Translations under genes and position numbers: made by a program
In this document: piece by piece, positions 58,772 through 64,000 of the stretch
Position numbering within the stretch: position 1 is the first letter of the stretch
Layout: every line of letters begins with the position of its first letter
The notes under the pieces: model-generated
What the model saw: only the letters and a program-made list of their open reading frames with translations
What the model was told of the DNA's origin: nothing
Database searches by the model: none
Source of the DNA: a bacterium
Lineage (GTDB): Bacteria > Bacillota > Bacilli > Lactobacillales > Streptococcaceae
NCBI GenBank assembly: GCA_905221035.1
Contig: CAJNBP010000002.1
Location: 124,001 to 188,000 of the forward strand
DNA length: 64,000 bases
Reading direction: 5' to 3'

Positions 58772-59039
58772 GAGAAATTTTTCCTTCCCCTTTTTCCTTG
58801 GCAGCCTGAACTGCTCGGTAAAGCGAATAGCCACTGACTGTTTCAAATTCTCGTCCCAAACGTTTTTCTTCGCTCTTGCCTGGCACGACCGCTTTGAACC
58901 CCTTATAGGAGTCCAGTAACTTTTTAGACTCTACCTTGCCTTCATATGCAGCTTCAACATCATTAAAAAAAGAAAGCACTGAAGCAAGTTCTTCAGTGCT
59001 CCACGACAAATCTAGTGGGTAACTATACTGTTTGTTCAT
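58761..59039 (-). CDS. UPF0223 family protein
   Basis: 92 residues; [20 protein letters not shown] start typical of UPF0223 (YktA-like). Small helical protein, function unknown. Starts on the last base of the spx stop. Confidence 0.85.
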   Translation of the reverse strand: MNKQYSYPLDLSWSTEELASVLSFFNDVEAAYEGKVESKKLLDSYKGFKAVVPGKSEEKRLGREFETVSGYSLYRAVQAAKEKGEGKISLGK

Positions 59040-59440
59040 TAACTAATACCAGCTCTCATTCTTGCTTCTTTTAGTTCTTGCTTACGGTAACTACGAGGGA
59101 GAAAAGCACGAATCTCATCTTCATTAAAACCGATTTGCATGCGCTTGGCATCGATAATAATTGGGCGACGCAAAAGACTAGGATACTGCTCAATCAAATG
59201 AAGCAATTCCGATACTGAAATACTTTCTACATCAATATCTAATTTTTGAAAAATTTTTGAACGAGTTGAAATGATGTCATCAGTACCATTTTCGGTCAAG
59301 GAAAGAATGTGTTGCAATTCCTTTCTTGTTAAGGGACTGGTCATAATATTGTGTTCCTCAAAGGGAACCTTATGTTTTTCTAACCAGGCCTTTGCCTTAC
59401 GACATGAAGTACAGCTCGGTGATAGAAATAGTGTAATCAT
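59039..59440 (-). CDS. spxA: Spx-family redox regulator
   Basis: ArsC-like thioredoxin fold that binds the RNA polymerase alpha subunit under disulfide stress. The CxxC redox switch is at C10-C13 ([10 protein letters not shown]), with the RRPIIID motif near 92-98. 133 residues. Mitis-group genomes carry two Spx paralogs; which one this is cannot be told. Heads an spx-UPF0223-phosphatase-rsmF run of overlapping genes. Confidence 0.9.
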   Translation of the reverse strand: MITLFLSPSCTSCRKAKAWLEKHKVPFEEHNIMTSPLTRKELQHILSLTENGTDDIISTRSKIFQKLDIDVESISVSELLHLIEQYPSLLRRPIIIDAKRMQIGFNEDEIRAFLPRSYRKQELKEARMRAGIS

Positions 59441-59474
59441 GCTTTTCTCTTCTTATCTATACTTTGCTAATTCT

Positions 59475-59503
59475 ATTATACAAAAAAATAAAGCGCTTGA
59501 CTA
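59475..59503 (-). promoter_or_regulatory. Promoter of spx
   Basis: TAGTCA (59498-59503), 17 bases, TATAAT (59475-59480) on the minus strand. Confidence 0.65.
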
Positions 59504-59513
59504 GGGATTTTTA

Positions 59514-59546
59514 GAAAAAAAGCCTATTTTTTCAAGAAAAATAGAC
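59514..59546 (-). terminator. Terminator upstream of spx
   Basis: Minus strand GTCTATTTTT-cttga-AAAAATAGGC followed by seven T. It would end the hemW-to-Lit-like operon, but a BOX element now separates them. Confidence 0.75.
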
Positions 59547-59592
59547 TGTTCGCGAACGATTGAGGCAATGTAGATTTAGTTAATTCACTCTT

Positions 59593-59696
59593 ATACTCTT
59601 CGAAAATCTCTTCAAACCGCGTCAACGTCTCCTTGCCGTACTCAAGTACAGCCTGCGGCTAGTTTCCTAGTTTGCTCTTTGATTTTCATTGAGTAT
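59593..59696 (+). repeat. BOX element, boxA-boxC form
   Basis: Same form as the copy at 26602: TTGCCGTACTCAAGTACAGC joins boxA to boxC without boxB. It lies between the Lit-like gene and its probable terminator. Confidence 0.85.
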
Positions 59697-59759
59697 TAAC
59701 GATAGTTTCGAATCACATACTTAATTTATTTATGCAAAACAGAAACATCCTTAGTATTA

Positions 59760-60377
59760 CTACTTACGGGCTTTCAGGTATAGAAAACCAAAGAAGCTTT
59801 CATAGAGAGCGAAAAAGAGGAGGAAGGCATGGAGGAAGAAGGTCTCTGGCAAAATCAGAATAACAGGATCCCTGGCTGGGTCAAAAAGCCAGGTATCATC
59901 TCCCACAAAGAGAATTTGATGGAAAAGAGTAAAGAATTGATCAAAACCAATCAAAACTCCCCCAAGCCCAATCAGCAAAGGCAAGACTACTAGAGTCAAA
60001 AGCCCCTTACTAAATAAGGACAAAAAGCCCTTTTTCACAATCCCTTTGACAAAGACATAGAAACTCGGCAGGGTCACTAAGGCAACTAGTTGAACTAGAT
60101 GAAAGAGATTCTTGACAACCGCAAAGTGGTGCAGGCCAGCTGCTGACGAACGAAAATCTGGCATCTCTAGGACCTGACTAAAAGGATTGGTCAGGTAATT
60201 CATCAAGATATGAAAATTGTACTGAATGGTTTCTGTTTTTAAATAGACCCGATCTGTTAAATTCAGCCACTGAATTTCCAGCGGATAGAAAATCCAAGCC
60301 AGATAGATGGTCAGAAGGATTGAGAGGGAGAGGAGAAAGAGCATCGAGCCCCAAAAGGTCAGTTTAGTTTTCATCAA
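59760..60377 (-). CDS. TIGR01906/DUF1461 membrane protein, Lit-like
   Basis: 205 residues with five membrane segments. [16 protein letters not shown] near 80 and [20 protein letters not shown] near 150 are the conserved outside loops. The Lit lipoprotein transacylase (which moves an acyl chain onto the lipoprotein N-terminus) belongs, as I recall, to this family. Whether the streptococcal members have that activity is not shown. Overlaps the HAD gene stop by 14 bases. Confidence 0.72.
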   Translation of the reverse strand: MMKTKLTFWGSMLFLLSLSILLTIYLAWIFYPLEIQWLNLTDRVYLKTETIQYNFHILMNYLTNPFSQVLEMPDFRSSAAGLHHFAVVKNLFHLVQLVALVTLPSFYVFVKGIVKKGFLSLFSKGLLTLVVLPLLIGLGGVLIGFDQFFTLFHQILFVGDDTWLFDPARDPVILILPETFFLHAFLLFFALYESFFGFLYLKARK

Positions 60378-61137
60378 AATCCCACTCCGCTAAGCTCGAA
60401 ACCACATGAGTCGGTGCGATTGGCAGGTCTGCTACTTCTTCTGCCTTGGTAAAACCGGTTGTCACCAAGAGCGTTGGAATACCATTGTCAATCCCTGCTC
60501 GAATATCAGTTAAATAGTTATCTCCAACCATAATCAACTCTTCACGTTGCAAACCTAAGTGCTCAACCGCCTTGTCCATAATGATGGCATTTGGTTTCCC
60601 AATATAAACAGGCTTCACTCGTGTTGCTACTTCAAGCAGGGTAATCAATGAACCAGCACCCGGTAAAAGACCGCGTTCTGTCGGAATGTTGAGGTCAGGA
60701 TTGGTACCGATAAAGTGGGCACCCTTTTGGATCGCAAGAGTTGCTGTGGCAAATTTTTCATAGTCGACTTGCCAGTCCAGTCCTACTACCACATAGGCAG
60801 GATTTTCCTTGTCTTCGACATAACCAGCCGCCTTGATGGCTTCCTTGAGTCCTGCTTCTCCAATAACATAGACCGTCTTTTCCAGTCCCAAGTCATTCAT
60901 ATAGTCGATCGTTGCCAAGGTCGCTGTGTAGACAGTCGATAGGGGCGTATCGATATTAAAATTCTGAGACAACATCTCCTGAACACTCTCAGGAGTGCGG
61001 GTTGTATTGTTGGTTACAAAGAGATAAGGAATATCACGCTTTTGCAATTCATGAACAAAAGACTCTCCTGCTGGGATTCGGTCTTTCCCCTTATAAATAG
61101 TACCGTCTAAATCAATTAAATATCCTTTATATTTCAT
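60364..61137 (-). CDS. HAD-IIA phosphatase (NagD-like)
   Basis: DLDGTIYKG (nucleophile Asp) near residue 8, [21 protein letters not shown] and GDNYLTDI: the four HAD motifs. 257 residues from 61137, with AGGA seven bases upstream; the first ATG at 61170 would overlap the thioesterase. Likely nucleotide or sugar-phosphate substrate. Confidence 0.88.
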   Translation of the reverse strand: MKYKGYLIDLDGTIYKGKDRIPAGESFVHELQKRDIPYLFVTNNTTRTPESVQEMLSQNFNIDTPLSTVYTATLATIDYMNDLGLEKTVYVIGEAGLKEAIKAAGYVEDKENPAYVVVGLDWQVDYEKFATATLAIQKGAHFIGTNPDLNIPTERGLLPGAGSLITLLEVATRVKPVYIGKPNAIIMDKAVEHLGLQREELIMVGDNYLTDIRAGIDNGIPTLLVTTGFTKAEEVADLPIAPTHVVSSLAEWDFDEN

Positions 61138-61145
61138 AATTTTTC

Positions 61146-61886
61146 CTAATCTTTTTTTATTTCTTGCCAAGTGATGATAGCTTGGGCATTAGTAACCCCG
61201 TCGCTTGTAATTTCATGCTTGCTTTCCAGTCTAGTCCGTTCAACAGCCGATGTAATCACCCCACCTGGTCGAACTTCCTTGACATACTTGAGGTTGATTT
61301 TTTGGGGAATATACTGGGTCAAAAATTCCGCTCCCATGACCTCAAAAATCCAGTCCAAGTATTTACTGTTATTGACATGACCATTCATATCCAAGTCGTA
61401 AAAACGAACATGGTAATCCTTGCTGATTGGCTCTTCCAAGGACTCATACTTTGGACCACGAATGAGCTTTTTATCAAACTCAGACTGGTAAGGAGCCACA
61501 ATCTCAGGTTCTACAGTATGGACTTTTCGACTATCTCGATCCATGAGAACAAAGGTCGCCATCATGTGGATGAGCTTCTGCCCTGCTTCATCATAAATGG
61601 TAAAGCGACGATAGCAAAAGAGTCGATTGTAGCTCAGGGCTTCCGTTTCGATGGTAATTTCTTCCGCAAAACGAGGCAAACGAACCACCTCAATATCGTA
61701 TTCTGTGATAATCCAGACCAGATTATGCTCTTCCAAAATGGCCTTATCACTAACTCCCAGTTCAATCGACTGCATCCCTGAAACTTGCAGAGACAGCAAA
61801 ATCACATCTGGAAGTTTGATATGACCGTTCATATCAGCCATATCAAAAGGAATCTTCATTTTCATTTGATAAGTTAAGCCCATCAT
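61146..61886 (-). CDS. Acyl-ACP thioesterase
   Basis: Double hot-dog fold of 246 residues, releasing fatty acids from ACP. N-terminal [18 protein letters not shown] and central [19 protein letters not shown] hold the expected Asn-His residues. One base before hemW stop, part of the hemW operon. Confidence 0.88.
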   Translation of the reverse strand: MMGLTYQMKMKIPFDMADMNGHIKLPDVILLSLQVSGMQSIELGVSDKAILEEHNLVWIITEYDIEVVRLPRFAEEITIETEALSYNRLFCYRRFTIYDEAGQKLIHMMATFVLMDRDSRKVHTVEPEIVAPYQSEFDKKLIRGPKYESLEEPISKDYHVRFYDLDMNGHVNNSKYLDWIFEVMGAEFLTQYIPQKINLKYVKEVRPGGVITSAVERTRLESKHEITSDGVTNAQAIITWQEIKKD

Positions 61887-61887
61887 A

Positions 61888-63018
61888 CTACTCCAAAATA
61901 AATCGTTCTGCTACGGTGTCTCCCAAAAAGAGACCTCTCTTTGTCATGCGCACGCGGTCGCCCTCTATTTGCATGAGACCTTGTTGCACCAAGTCTCTGA
62001 CAATTTCGCCATAAAGTCTCTCAAAAGACCGTCCGAATTTTTCCTCAAATCTACTCATGGAAACCCCTGATTTCTTGCGGAGCCCCAGAAACATTTCTTC
62101 TTCCATTTGCTCTTTTTGGCTCAGCTGCTCTTCTGTAATACGAGCATTGCCTTCCTCAACTGCACTGAGATAATGACGAATGGGACCATGATTTTTATAA
62201 CGAACACCATTGACATAACCCGATGCCCCAGCACCGATGCCATAGTATTCAGCATTGTCCCAGTACATGAGATTGTGGCGACTTTCAAAACCGGGTTTGG
62301 AGAAATTGGAAATTTCATAATGCTCAAAACCTGCTCGCTCCAGCTCTGCGATGATGTACTCAAACATCTCAGCTTCCAGTTCCTCCTTAGGCAGAGGTAA
62401 TTTTCCACGTCGCATCCGGTTCATAAAGACAGTATGGTTTTCCAAAATCAAGCTATAGAGACTCATGTGGGGAATATCCAGTCCAATGGCCTTAGCCACA
62501 TTTTCCTTGACCTGCTCCATGGTCTGTCCAGGTAACGCATAAATCAAATCAATGGAGATGTTGTCAAAACCAGCCAGTTTCAGGCGGTCGATATTTTCAT
62601 AAATATCCTTCTCCAAATGACTGCGCCCAATCTTTTTCAGCATCTTGTCATCAAAGGTCTGCACGCCTAGAGAAACACGATTGACAGCCGAGTTCTTCAA
62701 AACAGCAATCTTATCCGCATCCAAGTCGCCCGGATTGGCTTCAATGGTCAACTCTTCCAAGACTGACAAGTCCAAGTTTTTCGTCAAGCCATTCAGTAAC
62801 ACCTCCAGTTGCGGGGCCGACAGGGCTGTCGGTGTCCCACCACCGATATAAAGGGTTGACAACTTTTGAATATCATAAGAACGAAACTCTTCCAGCAGAT
62901 GCTCCAAATAGCTATCGACTGGCTGATTCTTGATGAAGACTTTTGAAAAGTCACAGTAATAACAAATCTGGGTACAAAACGGGATGTGCACATAGGCTGA
63001 CGTTGGTTTTTTCTGCAT
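61888..63018 (-). CDS. hemW: Radical SAM heme chaperone HemW-like
   Basis: HemW family, related to coproporphyrinogen dehydrogenase but a probable heme chaperone. The iron-sulfur motif is CTQICYYC (C15, C19, C22), then IGGGTPTAL. 376 residues from 63018. That ATG lies 7 bases after TATAAT with no ribosome site, so the mRNA may be leaderless. Heads the hemW-thioesterase-HAD-Lit-like operon. Confidence 0.9.
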   Translation of the reverse strand: MQKKPTSAYVHIPFCTQICYYCDFSKVFIKNQPVDSYLEHLLEEFRSYDIQKLSTLYIGGGTPTALSAPQLEVLLNGLTKNLDLSVLEELTIEANPGDLDADKIAVLKNSAVNRVSLGVQTFDDKMLKKIGRSHLEKDIYENIDRLKLAGFDNISIDLIYALPGQTMEQVKENVAKAIGLDIPHMSLYSLILENHTVFMNRMRRGKLPLPKEELEAEMFEYIIAELERAGFEHYEISNFSKPGFESRHNLMYWDNAEYYGIGAGASGYVNGVRYKNHGPIRHYLSAVEEGNARITEEQLSQKEQMEEEMFLGLRKKSGVSMSRFEEKFGRSFERLYGEIVRDLVQQGLMQIEGDRVRMTKRGLFLGDTVAERFILE

Positions 63019-63025
63019 AGTAATT

Positions 63026-63031
63026 ATTATA
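63026..63031 (-). promoter_or_regulatory. Extended -10 box of hemW
   Basis: Minus strand TGTGGTATAAT; TGG directly precedes the hexamer (extended -10). The ATG follows after AATTACT. Confidence 0.7.
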
Positions 63032-63168
63032 CCACAAAAGCGAACAATACTTAGAATTCCTTTTAACAAAATCCTAGCATTGTTCGCTTTCTTTATCTAT
63101 ACATTCTTTTTATTTTATGACGAACACGATTCCCAGAACCAATCTAGTTTGTCTTTACAATACAAAAG

Positions 63169-63201
63169 AATGAATATTCATTTGACTAAATTTTTATTTT
63201 A
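63169..63201 (-). terminator. Weak terminator of the surface protein gene
   Basis: Minus strand GACTAAAA-taaaa-ATTTAGTC at the stop codon, followed by the palindrome AATGAATATTCATT. The T run is poor, so confidence is low. Nothing else is seen from 63032 to 63168. Confidence 0.4.
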
Positions 63202-64000
63202 GTCTTCTTTTTTCTTTCCAAGAGCAAGTCCGAGACCGCCTAGCATACCAAGAAGTCCTAGAGAGGCAAGAGTCGCATTTGATTCTGTTCCTGTATTTGG
63301 CAATACATTTTGAGAATCATTTGATTTAGCTCCATTATCACTAGCATCTGTAGTATCTTCATGATTGGCATTCGGAGTAACTGCATCTGGAATTGGAGTT
63401 GTTGGTGTAGGTGTATCTTGACCAGAATTTCCATTAGTATTAGGTGTGACTGGGATTTCTACCTTGGTTCCTGGTTTACCGTTTCCTTTGTCGTACTCTG
63501 GAGTGTAGATGTCTTTGTCTTTTTCTCTAACTGTTACTTCCACTGGAACGATGTCTTTTGAGCCATCTGGGTAAGTTACCGTGATTGTTCCTGTAATCTT
63601 ATCGCCTGGTTTTGCTCCTTCTGGGATTGTGACAGTTACTGTACCATCTTTGCCTACTGTGATTCCTGGAGTATCACTTTCGAACTTAGTTCCTTCTGGA
63701 ATTTCTTTTCCAGATTTCTCTTTCAATGGTAATTCAACAGTGCCACCTGGTTTACCATTTCCTTTGTCGTACTCTGGTGTGTAGATGTCTTTGTCTTTCT
63801 CTCTAACTGTTACTTCCACTGGAACGATGTCTTTTGAGCCATCTGGGTAAGTTACGGTAATTGTTCCTGTAATCTTATCGCCTGGTTTCGCTCCTTCTGG
63901 GATTGTGACAGTAACTTTACCATCTTTGTCGACTGTGATGCCTGGGGTATCACTTTCGAACTTAGTTCCTTCTGGAATTTCTTTTCCAGATTTCTCTTTC
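63199..64000 (-). CDS. LPXTG surface protein with Rib-type repeats (5' part outside the window)
   Basis: Partial: the reading frame is open to the window edge, so only the last 266 codons are seen. C-terminal sorting signal VLPNTG, hydrophobic LASLGLLGMLGGLGLAL and the KKKED tail, so sortase A anchors it to the cell wall. Before it lie 92-residue repeats with GDKITGTITVTYPDGSKD, the Rib/alpha-like motif, joined by Lys/Asp-rich YTPEYDKGNGKPG linkers. A Thr/Pro/Asn-rich wall-spanning stretch separates repeats and anchor. Likely an adhesin-like protein; the functional N-terminus is missing. Confidence 0.88.
   Translation of the reverse strand, partial: KEKSGKEIPEGTKFESDTPGITVDKDGKVTVTIPEGAKPGDKITGTITVTYPDGSKDIVPVEVTVREKDKDIYTPEYDKGNGKPGGTVELPLKEKSGKEIPEGTKFESDTPGITVGKDGTVTVTIPEGAKPGDKITGTITVTYPDGSKDIVPVEVTVREKDKDIYTPEYDKGNGKPGTKVEIPVTPNTNGNSGQDTPTPTTPIPDAVTPNANHEDTTDASDNGAKSNDSQNVLPNTGTESNATLASLGLLGMLGGLGLALGKKKED
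63485..64000 (-). repeat. 276-base tandem repeats in the surface protein gene
   Basis: CCTTTGTCGTACTCTGG recurs at 63485 and 63761, exactly 276 bases (92 codons) apart, and the copies differ at only a few bases over the part seen. The second copy is cut by the window end. Confidence 0.85.

Overview
The window is chromosomal DNA of a mitis-group Streptococcus (S. mitis / S. oralis / S. pseudopneumoniae type). Evidence: low GC, six BOX-type intergenic repeats, and a gene order that follows the pneumococcal backbone almost step for step: thrB-hom, mecA, the teichoic-acid genes tarQ-tarP-GT-GT-licD3, psr, the aromatic amino acid genes pheA to aroD, an amylase, alaS, potDCBA-murB, budA, the phosphate operon, rsmF, spx, hemW. 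The organism call rests on recognition of gene order and repeats, not on a search.

Layout. 1-3.3 kb: threonine branch (hom-thrB) and the ClpC adaptor mecA. 3.6-9.0 kb: teichoic-acid precursor assembly and polymerisation, with its own promoter upstream of licD3. 9.3-19.7 kb: a long minus-strand operon led by an RlmI-like methyltransferase, then the shikimate pathway (aroD, aroE, aroB, aroC, tyrA, aroA, aroK, pheA), ending in psr. Its first gene looks leaderless. 19.8-26.6 kb: an LtaS-like membrane sulfatase, a small membrane protein, an ABC exporter pair and a cytoplasmic alpha-amylase under a cre operator. 26.8-30.1 kb: alaS and a tubby-like gene behind an alanine T-box.

30.4-42.6 kb is the accessory island, between the alaS block and potD. 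It holds a complete type III-A CRISPR system (cas1-cas2, leader, 19 repeats/18 spacers, cas6, cas10/csm1, csm2-csm5) with two tandem Csm6 ribonucleases. Cas10 keeps both its HD and its GGDD motif, so both DNA cleavage and cyclic-oligoadenylate signalling look possible. The repeats are strikingly mosaic, and two spacers taken from different genes encode the same peptide motif. At the distal edge is a separate unit: a strong promoter, a ~160-nt highly structured RNA with a possible kissing-loop and terminator/antiterminator switch, then a gene resembling PBECR4 nucleases. This unit is the best candidate here for an undescribed system.

42.7-64 kb returns to backbone: polyamine uptake (potABCD) behind murB, a YhfC-type membrane protein, alpha-acetolactate decarboxylase, a MocR-type regulator, an amino-acid binding lipoprotein, pstSCAB1B2-phoU, rsmF, an inositol-phosphatase-family protein, UPF0223, an Spx regulator, a Lit/TIGR01906-like membrane protein, a HAD phosphatase, an acyl-ACP thioesterase and hemW. 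The window ends inside an LPXTG surface protein built from near-identical Rib-type repeats. No tRNA, rRNA, complete insertion sequence or prophage was seen.
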